Source: Lasiodiplodia sp. COLG20 (lineage: Eukaryota; Ascomycota; Dothideomycetes; Botryosphaeriales; Botryosphaeriaceae). From it: DNA of 64,000 nucleotides. Shown here piece by piece: positions 44,807 through 54,042 of this stretch. The stretch's first letter is position 1. Each line of letters starts with the position of its first letter. The notes under the pieces are model-generated. The model was not told the DNA's origin and made no database searches. It was given only the letters and a program-made list of their open reading frames with translations. The position numbers and the translations under genes are program-made. The stretch spans positions 992,001-1,056,000 of the forward strand of contig VNWV01000002.1 of the NCBI GenBank assembly GCA_009801085.1. The letters are read 5' to 3'.

Positions 44807-45915
44807 TTACAGCAGCGCAAAAGCCGCAACACCCAACGCCAGGACGGCCGAGAGGGCCGACGACGACGTGACGTCGCCGGCGACGCGGGGGCCGGCGTTG
44901 GTCGTCTGCTGGGCGGGGAGGCTGCTGTCGGTACCGGATGCGGCGGCGCCAGCCTCAGTGCCGGACGAGCCGCTGGAGCTGTCGGAAGAACCTGAGGACG
45001 ACGACGAGCCACTGCTGCTGCTGCTGCTACCGCCGGCGGCGGTGCCGTTGCCCGACTGCGCCGACGGGATCTGGCCCGGCGACAGGTTCTCGGCGGCGGC
45101 GGCGGCGAGCTGCTTGTAGCCGGCGAGAGTCTTTTGGCCGGTCGAGGCGCTGTGGAGGGGAGAAAAGTCAGTTTTGATGGGCTGGGAAGGGAGGAAGGAG
45201 AGGGGAGAACTCACGCGTTGATGGCGCCGACCATGCCGGCCTGGCAGTGCTTGCCCTGGGAGCAGTAGAACCAGATGGGCTTCGCGTCCGAGACCTTGAT
45301 GGTGTACGTGAGCTTGCCGCCCACCGTGGATCCCGACGCGGCGGCCGTGGTTCCGTTGCTTGCCGCGGAAGCGGTGTTGGCTAGAGCCGCGGGCATGAAG
45401 CCGGAGAAGAAGGCGTTGGCGCTGGCGTTGGGCATGCTGATGGACATGGGCATGCATGGGGCGTCGAAGGTCGACTGCACGACCGAGTGGTTCATGGGGT
45501 TGAACTGGAACTGCACGAAGCTGCCCATTTCGGCCTTGATGTCGGCCGGCTCGAACGTCAGCGACCCGTTCGAGCCGCCCACCTGCACCACCTGCACCTT
45601 GTCGCCCGGGCCCGGCGTCGCGCCGCCCGTCTGCCCTGCGCCGGGAGTGGCTGCCGCGGCCGCTGCCGCCCACGTTGCGCCAGGAGTTTCTGCGGCGGCG
45701 GCGGCGGGGGTCTCCCAGGCGGCCCAGTCCTTGAGGTGTTCGGTACGCTTGCCGAAGGTTACGGAGCGGCGGCCAAAAACGTTATAGTTCTGGTTGCCAT
45801 GGGGGAGAGCGGCGCGGGGCACCGCAAGTGCCATGTCAGGTCGAGGCTTGAAGTATGCCAGCGCGCCATCGGCGGTGAGAAGGAGTGTGCTGGTGAAAAG
45901 GGTTGAGAAATGCAT
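44807..45915 (-). CDS. GPI-anchored serine-rich cupredoxin-like protein
   Basis: Cell-surface protein of the extracellular serine-rich/plastocyanin-like family; role unknown. Exons 45915-45215 and 45149-44807 (intron 65 nt) give 347 residues. It has a signal peptide (MHFSTLFTSTLLLTADGALA), an Ala/Pro/Gly-rich stretch near 68-105, then a cupredoxin domain (VQVVQVGGSNGSLTFEPADI, FVQFQFNPMNHSVVQSTF, IWFYCSQGKHCQAGMVGAIN). The His of NHSV and Cys-His-Met of YCSQGKHCQAGM are candidate type-1 copper ligands. The C-terminal part is a Ser/Gly-rich stalk ending in a hydrophobic tail (ALSAVLALGVAAFALL) typical of GPI attachment. Gpi3, encoded in the same window, starts synthesis of such anchors. Copper binding is inferred. 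Confidence 0.88.
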
Positions 45916-47126
45916 CTTTCCTGAGGAGGTTGTTGTAGCGTGTCCGACTCGCGGGGTTTGGATCGTAGATTATTAGAAGAGAGAAGCGGCTTGCGCTGTT
46001 CGTCGACTGGGCCTAGCCAGTGAGAATGAATGGTATTAGGAAGAGAACGTAGTCGTCAAATGAAGGAAACAGAAATGCTGGCGGAAAACAGTCTTCGAGA
46101 GAATGAGCAACGAAGAATAAAAAAGGCACGGCCTGGACGCAGTTTGAGGGAAAGAAAACAATAGATAAGGAACTGAACGGCTGTTCGGAAGGACGTCTCC
46201 ATTATTTGAGTCGCATGAATATCCCAAGAGGCGCAGGCGTGAGCCACTGCGTCTCAGACGGCTACCCCACGCACACGTGCTGCGACGTCTTGAGGTACAG
46301 TGGTGCTTCAGCCTCGTAGTAAATGCCATGGGCGGGTGTTGATGCGCGCTAAAGGATCGGCAACGGCTGGGCCGATCACACTGTTAAAGTTATCTTAAAG
46401 CCAAGGTAAAATTAAGACGCCGTTACCACCCAACGAGCTTCTCTCGAGCATCTTGGCGTATCGCGGGACCCGAGAGCTGCTGACGCCGAGTGCGACAGTT
46501 CGGTGGCTATGCAGCGGCATCCCCAAGACTTGCGCAAAAGAAACTTTCGGAGCAGTGAGCGCTTCCCATCTTTTTGGTCTGCGGAGTCATCGCGGAGAAG
46601 GGCGTCCGAAGAGAAAGGCTTGGCTTTTGGATGATTGCATGGCGTTGGTCGTGGTCGGGGGTGAGGCTTGACAAGCGAGGTCTCAGTTGCGTCGCGGATC
46701 TCAGATATGCGGCAGCCCCAGACGCCCACACCCACACTTCCGTCCGGAAAGCGCTACAGCCGGCCGGATCCCGGATTATTTCTTATTGGCCAATGAGCTT
46801 GGCCACTGTTCTTGTCGAACCGCCTTAACCTAATTTTTTTTTTGGTAGCGTTGCAGCCGCCGCAGTTGTCATGTCACCGCCTCATTTCCCCTTCTTGGCT
46901 GTGGCTACCGCAGCCTCAGAAAAAAAAGCATCGATTTCCAAGGCCAAAGGACCAGATGACAGGCGCCAGAAAACCCCCTGCCGTATCACGGGCCGGCCCT
47001 TTGCCTCTGGTAAAAAGCATAGTCCTTGATCCCGTGGTTCCAAAATTCGGTCGGATGCATGAGTAGTCCGCGAATAGTGTGTCCTCGTATGGTACCAATT
47101 GCATTGACATGGCGCCATTGGTAGAC
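45916..47126. other. intergenic, cupredoxin promoter and CENP-X 3' flank
   Basis: 1.21 kb between two minus-strand genes. T-runs and A-runs near 46836-46844 and 46920-46926. Short open frames show no family motif. No RNA gene or repeat recognised. Confidence 0.55.
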
Positions 47127-47825
47127 TCAGAAGTCCAGCAGGAGCTGCGGTGCGAGCTTCTCGAGATCCTCAACCTGAAAGGGAGAGAAGCGCAGTAGAG
47201 TCAGCAGTCAGCTCCCAATCAGCAATATTGCGCGGCTGTCCGTTCTCGTTCCGGGCAAAGAAAGACCCACCTGCAAGAAGCCATCGCCTGCTCCGCCTTC
47301 GTCGCGGTCTGCCTCCTCCCGCTCGTACATGGCCCGCGCGAGCGCCTCGCGCACGAACGTCTCGACGTACTTGTTTGCCACCGCCATTGCTTCTTTCCCT
47401 ATCCGCATTTCTTCGTCTTGGAAGCCCTCGTGTAGTAACCTGTTCAGGAGCTTCGGTGGGATCGGGGGCTGATCTTCACCGCCCATCGAGTTCTGCGACG
47501 CGGGCGGCACAACGACGGCGTTTGAGGTCGATACATCGTTTCCGACGACCGTATTGGTCGAACGGCGACGATGCGTGGTATCTTCGAGTTCTTCGTCGTT
47601 GTCGTTCTCGATGTCGTCGAGCTCTGTGTCCGACGAAATGAGTGTGGTTGCAGGCTTGAAAGCTGGCGCGCGCGACGCGGAAGCTGGAGGTCTGCTAGCA
47701 GCGGCAGCCGGCGCGCGAGGAGCCGGGGCCTTTGGAGCACTAGAGTCGCTGGTATTCGACTTGTCGCTAATGCGCCGCGGTGGCTTGAAAGCGGTGTTCT
47801 TGCCGGTCGTTCTGACGGGCGGCAT
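47127..47825 (-). CDS. MHF2: CENP-X/Mhf2 histone-fold protein with long N-terminal extension
   Basis: Histone-fold partner of CENP-S/Mhf1, acting at kinetochores and with the FANCM/Mph1 helicase at stalled forks. Exons 47825-47271 and 47174-47127 (intron 96 nt) give 200 residues. The histone fold is at about 125-200: PPKLLNRLLHEGFQDEEMRI, KEAMAVANKYVETFVREALA, then after the splice VEDLEKLAPQLLLDF at the C-terminus, the conserved CENP-X ending. The first 120 residues are disordered, Pro/Ala/Ser-rich with basic and acidic patches; animal CENP-X lacks such an extension. Two ACGCGT boxes lie within 65 bp upstream. An upstream in-frame ATG would add about 45 residues (MVALKAAS...) that look like leader sequence. 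Family call strong. Confidence 0.9.
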
Positions 47826-48460
47826 GATGTTCTTGGGTGATGTGGTGGGACGCGTGTTGCTGGTGTGGAGAAAGCGCGGTTCTGACGCGTTCGACCGAAC
47901 ACGACAGCACGTGTGCGCTAACCAGCGGGCACTAACAGATGCCGCTTTTAGGGCAACCATAATATTGTGGAGCAATGGTGCAGGGTGGATCGTCTATAAA
48001 TTCATACGTAGCTTAATTTCACTTGGCGGGGGTCGCCATTACATCATATGGCTTTTAATGGCGAAAGGCCCGCCGCGAAGCTGACAAGGGCAAGCCGGCA
48101 GCGTCACCTGGCCTCAGTGGTAGCTCGAAGAATGCAATTACTTGACGGTCTATGAGACGGGATTAAGAGCGGTCATCAGCCGATATTTGGTTTTGGAGGA
48201 AAAATGAAAACGAAAATAGGAAAGGGTATATGCTGCGCTGCCATGCTTGTCGAAAGCAATGCTAACAAGAGACATCCGAGGGATCCCACATAAACGAAAC
48301 TCGGAACCAGAAACGCCACAGATGCTATGCAGCCACTTTGTGCCACCGTCTCGTAAGACACCCCCTCTCATGGACCTGTCAAAACTCAGGGACGCCCAAA
48401 GACCTCTACGTGCTTGATCCAGAAACTTTCCGGAATCAGTGAAACTGGAACATGCTCAGC
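47826..48460. other. intergenic, CENP-X promoter and MIF-gene 3' flank
   Basis: 635 bp between two minus-strand genes. It carries ACGCGT at 47850-47855 and 47885-47890 close to the CENP-X start. The right half is AT-richer. No gene seen. Confidence 0.6.
47850..47890. promoter_or_regulatory. pair of ACGCGT (MCB-like) boxes upstream of CENP-X
   Basis: Two ACGCGT hexamers, 47850-47855 and 47885-47890, lie 25-65 bp upstream of the CENP-X ATG at 47825. The same hexamer is clustered upstream of Mtw1. MBF-type cell-cycle control is inferred. Confidence 0.45.
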
Positions 48461-49643
48461 TCATCTTCTGAAGATGGCAATAAAGCTCTTCCTCTTGCCA
48501 ATCCTTGGCACTGCCTTCTCCTCGGGAATCGGTGGGGCTAGGAGGTTGGGCGTCGACTTCATGAGGGATGGCTTGGATCTTCTCGTTGAATGGCCATTCA
48601 GCTTGCCGTCCATGGGAGAAACATCGTCCTTCTCCTCGTATTCGGCGATGGCAGTGACCGAATCGAAAGGCCCCGGGCTGGGAATGGGCGGAGTGATCAC
48701 GCGGCCAGACCTGGTAGAACCTTTGCGCGACAGAGTCAAGCTCTTCTTAGGTTTCAGGCTAGACCTTCTGGACGCTTTGGTCACGGCACGCTTCAAGCCA
48801 CCATTTTCCTCTGCCTGCCTCCTTTCTTCGCGCTCGATTTCACCGAGCACGGTGCGACCATCGGTAGCCAGGTTGGCCTCTTCAATGGCTTGGAACTTGA
48901 CAATGCCCCGGTCCGCTGGAACACCGAGGATGTCGCGGAGGAAGGTTTGCAGCATGGCTGCGTTGCGCTTGTTCGTGACGGGCTGAAGCTGCGAGGGGAG
49001 TGCAGTGATGGTGAGAATGTAGGCCGGTTCGAACGAGCCACCAAGCAAGAGGCAGGCCGAGTGATCCAGGCTGACCATGATGCAGTGCTCGGGGCGCTGG
49101 AAGCGCTGTGACATCTGGTAGGAAAGGTCCGTGACAAGAGTGTACTCATCCTTGATCTATATCACGTATTAGTATTCTGCTGATTGGCCAAGGATGGTGT
49201 AGACATACAATTACGTTGGTTTTGATTTCAGCAACAATGGGGCTGTCCTTGCTGATGCGGTCACGAGCGGGGCCGGTGGTGTCTCGTTCGTTGAATTGGC
49301 CTTCGAAATACTGGGTCCTCTTGGAGTTGTGGCTACGGCTAAGGCCACTGACGGCTTCCGGGTCCTTCTTCTCACCCGGCGCGCCCCATTCGAGGTTGCG
49401 GGTAATGCCTTTCCGGTCCACCAGAGAGTCGGCTTCAGCAAAACCGCGGGGAGAAGTGGGAGGAATTTCTTCAAAGGAAAAACTAGACTGGGCCGGGGAG
49501 AACTGATCGCGATCCGCAGGCGGAACGAGCAAAGTCGCGCCTACAGGCTTAGGGAACTGGTCGGCAGAGGACGACATAGTCGAGGTGGAGGTTCTTTCGC
49601 GGGACATGTTGGATGGAGTGCGAGTGTGTACTGAGTGAGGCAT
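48461..49643 (-). CDS. MIF/tautomerase-superfamily domain protein with extensions on both sides
   Basis: Contains a macrophage migration inhibitory factor-like domain; in fungi the role is unknown. Exons 49643-49209 and 49156-48461 (intron 52 nt) give 376 residues, or 364 from a second Met at 49607. Residues 1-130 are disordered and Ser/Pro-rich. The MIF domain runs from about Pro135 to 245: SPIVAEIKTNVI, LVTDLSYQMSQRFQRPEHCI, LLLGGSFEPAYILTITALP, LRDILGVPADRGIVKFQAIE. A basic Lys/Arg/Ser tail ending KRKSFIAIFRR follows. Canonical family members are only about 115 residues and begin with the catalytic proline after Met removal; here the matching Pro135 is internal. Whether the protein is cut before Pro135 cannot be told. 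Confidence 0.86.
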
Positions 49644-51925
49644 GCTTCCGAATAAGTGTTTTAGAGTGAAGATGGCGATCAGCAGGAGGAATTCTGTTGA
49701 GCTCAGATATGCGGGATTCAGGCGGGCGGCGCAAGTACTTGTGGCATTCCTCCTCGGTAGTGTATACGATGAGTGGCGGAAGGGCTGAGCGTGGCCAGAC
49801 GCGCCAGGAGCGGCAGTTTGCGGTTCTGTGGCGTTTGGCGGGAGCTGGAACGGTGAGCTGGAGGGCAGGAACAGCGCGACTAAGAAGATCGCGGGCGATG
49901 GAGGGTGAAATGTCAAGTCGCGGGGCGCCACAGAAAAGCAAGCGGCCGACGAGGATGCACATGCAATGCAGCAGCAACGACGGGCGGCGGGCGGGCACAC
50001 GACCTGGGCGCACACGCATTCCGCCGCCTTCACAAGACGCCGGACCCTGGCCCTCACCCTGGCCCTGGGCTATCGCTAACACGCTCTCGGCTGGTCGCAT
50101 CGCGAGCATCTCGGCCACCCTCAGGCCCTCCCTGCCAGCGCCGCACCGCGCTGCCCGAGCCGAAGCCAAGCCCGGTGAGATAAGGCCCCGGGGTGCCAAT
50201 GACCGCCCGTACGAATATCTGGAGGCGGCTGCACCGTCGCCCGTTGCGCGCCGCCATTCGCAGCGGGAGCGCGCCCTGGCCTGCTGGCGCAGTGTAGCCT
50301 GTGTACTCAAAGGGGTGTCCATGACAATTTTGGGGGCGGCGCTTGCTGAAATTGCTTTCGTGGCGCCCCTCCTCTTCCTCCCCAACTTGCCGCCGCGAGC
50401 CAATGCGCGCGCAACACCCGCCTGAAGAGCCAGCACCGCCTGCCCAACCCGCCCTGCGCTCCATGACATGCCGTAGGAAGCTTGGCGCCAAGCCAGGGCC
50501 CCTCCTGTTGTTTCTGTTCGTAATGACACAACTCCTGCCACCCCGCCGGCCCTGCGATCCGTATTGCGCGCTGAGGTGATGTTCGAGTTTTGGAGACTGC
50601 CACGGCCGTTATCCGAGCAGTGACCCGTGATCTTCACTGCCGCAAACAGGCACTCGCCCGACGGCGACGGGGGTCCGCTGCCCAAAAATAGAGCTGTTAT
50701 TACTCTGGGTCTGGCAGCTTCCGCCTAAACGCAGCGCAAAGGGAGATAGAGAAAAGGCGTGCGCCCGCCGCATGCTGCAAGCCGCCCCGATGCACTCGCG
50801 ATCGAGGGGCTCCGCCATCGTTTGGCTGTCGTGCAAAGGCTCCAGACCCGGTTGCGCGTAACGTTGCACACGTGCTGCTTCGGGCAACTATCCTGTCGCA
50901 AACCTTCGCCTTGATTCGTTGGCGCCGTGCAGAGCAGCGTTTCAACTTCCGCTGTCCACCTGCACGCCGGGGGAGCACAAAACGCCTCACCGACCTTTCA
51001 CTTCACATGCCGTTATCAATCCTTGTTGCGCTTTGATTGTTGCCGTCGTCATTCGAAACCCTTTATTGCGGCTCAAAAGCAGCTCCGCCGGCCCATATAT
51101 TGCCGTCATATACCGTGCAGTGTTGGCCTCCACCTCAACAACACCTCTAATCAAACCCCATGCCAGGGACCCGCCGCGCGTGGCGGCTGCTTACCGGGCA
51201 CAAGGCCTGCTGTGGCACGTCCAAGGGGCGGATGTCACGCTGCTAACCAAGGAGATTTGTGTTGTGGCATCTGGAAAAGCTTGGGGTGCAGCTGGAAGGA
51301 CTGGTGCACCTGTCGAGACCCAACGTCTCTCCTGCGAGGAAAATCTTTTCAACGTGGTGTCGCAGACTCCACAGTCATCCGACATGCAGCCACCGGTTTG
51401 CCGCTGGTCTTGTTCCACAGACCCCTTCAATGTTAGCATTCCCCAGCTTCGCCGGCATCCTCGTCCCGACCTTCCAATGCATCGAACTGAGACATGGTGG
51501 CTCCATGTGGAGACAACCTGTCAAGGATGATGAGTTGTGCTTCGTTCAGTCTCGTCTATTGGCAAACAGTCAGTTGCCTACGCAATTCCCACAACCTTAT
51601 AGGAGCGGGTGGGGATCACTGGCCACTGCTAACCTTACAAATCTCATCAAACACCTCGTGAGCGGATGCGTCCGGATCTACAGCTGAAAATCCTTAGATC
51701 CCCCTTCACTTTTAAAATCCGAAATTTCAACACAAGGCGTTAAATGCTGGTACGCGCATGCTGATCCGACGGGCCACTTCAAGGATGAGCAGCCTCTCTA
51801 AAATATTTCAGCCGCCATCTTAATCTCCGAAAATCATGATACAGTTGTACAAACACAAACCAAAGAAATTCCTGATTACATGGTACAGAACGATTTCCCC
51901 TCCTTCTTTCCTGCAGGGACCGGAC
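49644..51925. other. 2.3-kb intergenic region
   Basis: Between the start of the MIF-domain gene and the end of the Psd1 gene, both minus strand. The first 1.2 kb is very GC-rich and open in several frames at once; the longest (about 380 codons, 49549-50685, minus) overlaps the MIF-gene first exon in another frame and is Arg/Ala/Gly-rich without motifs. The part from about 51660 is AT-richer and probably the Psd1 3' end. Nothing else recognised. Confidence 0.5.
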
Positions 51926-53635
51926 CTAGTCGGTTCTCACGTAGCCCATCGCCTGCCCAACCTTGAGCTTCTGGCCCTTCTCAATGGTCCAATGCCAGCC
52001 TCCTTTTGTGCCAGTGAACCCTTCATCAAGACTTGATTTTCTCTGGGGCTTGGGTGCCTCAAAAACGAGCACAATCGTGCTGCCCAGCTGGAAACCACCC
52101 ATCTCTTCTCCCTTCTTCAGAGCATGGCCCCCGAGCACGGAGCTAGCCCCGTAGTACGTTGCCTCCGCATAGCCAGAGTATGCTTCGCCGCGCTTCTGTG
52201 CCTCGGCTGCCGCACGGTCGGCAGCAGTATCCGTGGTCAGGCTGTTGGTGCGCAGTTCGCGATCGAAGTTGATGACAATGGATCCAACGTTGGTGGCACC
52301 GACAGGGACATACGAAAAGAAGCCCCAGCGCCATCTCCCAAGAATAGCGACTCGTTCGTTCAGTGTAAATAGACCCGGTAGTGTACGCACCAGGTATGGA
52401 GAGACGCTATACAGCTCGCCAGCAAAGTGACGCCGAGACTCGGCTACCCAGCTTACGGGAGAGTGGAATCGATGGTAGTCACCAGGGGCAAGATATATCA
52501 CGCAGTAATAGAGCGCCGTGGGTTGGTGCGTGGTCATAGGACTCCACCAGGGCCGCTTACCTAACTCAAGGTCCGCGCGGACCTCAGCTTCGGTAGATGG
52601 GCTGTGAGGGGTGGACTGATCGGAAATTTCGCCTCTTTTTCCCTTCGGCGGGCCCGAAAAGAGGTTCGGCAAGGTGTACGAGATACCATTGACCCTCGCA
52701 AACTCCTCGTCGGCTTTGATAATTTCCTGGTGTCCGTCGGTTGTGCGCTCAGGACTTGGATGCGGTGATGGCGCGGACGAGGAAACATCGGATCCAGCAT
52801 CTGAATTACGTCTGCTAGGAGGAGAGCTCCCCAGCAGAGCATCCAGACTGTACGTCACGCCTTTGACCTGCTCAACCTCGCCATTGTCGATAGTTCCGAA
52901 TTGCACGACCTTGCCATCCGCGGGAGACACCATAGCATTCGGATTGGGATCAATCGGCCTCACGCCAGGCTTGAGTGTGCGATAGAAAAATTTGGCCAAG
53001 TTTGGGTATTTGTGCAGGTCTTGCTCTTCCATCTCGTCGAGGTTTACGCCGAAAATGAAGGAATACAGCCTAAATCCAGGGACTCTGAGGTAATAGGGAA
53101 TATCGAGTTCGTTGAAGCGACCCCAGAGGCGCGAAAGGGCCTTGAGTGGCAGGGTAGACATGATTTGAACTTGCCTGTCGCCGCGTCAGCGTAGTAACTG
53201 TAGATGGCGAGCCGGAACATACCATGGACCGCTAGGCCGGATTCTCTTCCTCTTCGGTGGCCTCTCTCCATCTCCATTCTCACTGCCTGCGTAGGAGCTA
53301 TCATCGTCATCTGGCTGGGTCTTCCCATCGCGTTGAATGCGATAAAACTGAAAAACACCCAAGAAGCCAACGCCCAGCGCGATGGGGATGGGTTTCCATT
53401 CGATCTTCGTGTTCCTAAGGGCCTCTCCAAGTCTCGAGCGGAAGGAGTCTTTGTTCTGGCGTTGGCTGGATCCAAAGCGGCGTGCGGACGCGGCAAAGGT
53501 CCTGCCGGGGGAGCCAAAGCGGGAAGGGCACGGTGAAGAACATGGAGCGGCGGTGCGCGGGCGCAGCGGGTGGGCGCGTAAGGCGAGTTGGAGACGATGG
53601 GACGGTCGGGCGAGCCCTATCCCCGATGACGCCAT
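51926..53635 (-). CDS. PSD1: mitochondrial phosphatidylserine decarboxylase Psd1
   Basis: Makes phosphatidylethanolamine from phosphatidylserine at the mitochondrial inner membrane. Exons 53635-53223 and 53174-51926 (intron 48 nt) give 553 residues. An Arg-rich, acid-poor N-terminus looks like a mitochondrial presequence; a membrane segment lies near 82-98 (PIPIALGVGFLGVFQFY). The catalytic part has FFYRTLKPGVRPID, MVSPADGKV (Asp of the self-cleavage triad), APGDYHRFHSP (His) and the LGST motif at about 501-504, where self-cleavage creates the pyruvoyl group at Ser503. A Ser/Pro-rich insert lies between YSLDALLG and NGISYTLPNLF. It is transcribed away from the Herp-like gene. Together with the choline kinase, it makes two phospholipid genes in the window. 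Identity certain. Confidence 0.96.
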
Positions 53636-54042
53636 CTTATCGTGGCATGTGGTGGAGAGCAATTGCGGCGGCGTGCAAAGAAGTGGCGGAGGTGAAAGCG
53701 CGCGGATTGGCAGCGATGACGCTGTGGTGGCCCGCAGCGCCGGGGAGTCGGCTTGCGTGAGCTCGCTTGTGCGACCCTGCAGGTGCAGCTAAGGCCGATC
53801 TACGCTACCTGGCGTTTCTGGCACCTTCCTCCAGAGCACCACTTCCACTCTGGCCTCACCTTCTGCTGCCGCTCATGTCCCAGGTGCTGTTTGCCAGAGC
53901 CACCGGCTTCTGACCGACCACGCGACCAGAGTCCGCGCGCAAGCGCCTGTACTCACGTCTTCCCGCCACCTATTCGGAGCTCTGCGTCAAAGCTGCCGCC
54001 AACCACCGCAGCTGCGAGACCCTGGCGCTGTGAACCTTGGAC
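53636..54042. promoter_or_regulatory. divergent promoter between Psd1 and Herp-like gene
   Basis: 407 bp between the two start codons (53635 on minus, 54043 on plus). GC-rich. No specific element claimed. Confidence 0.55.

Noticed and set aside
48061..48170. Possible tRNA-like stretch (TGGCCTCAGTGGTAGCTCGAAG)
   Set aside because: It resembles an A-box and D-arm, but no matching acceptor stem, anticodon arm or B-box (GGTTCRANNCC) follows at the right distance.
49549..50685. About 380-codon open frame on the minus strand
   Set aside because: Its right part is GC-rich Arg/Ala/Gly-biased sequence and its left end overlaps the first exon of the MIF-domain gene in another frame. Opposite-strand frames are open too, so it is a composition effect.
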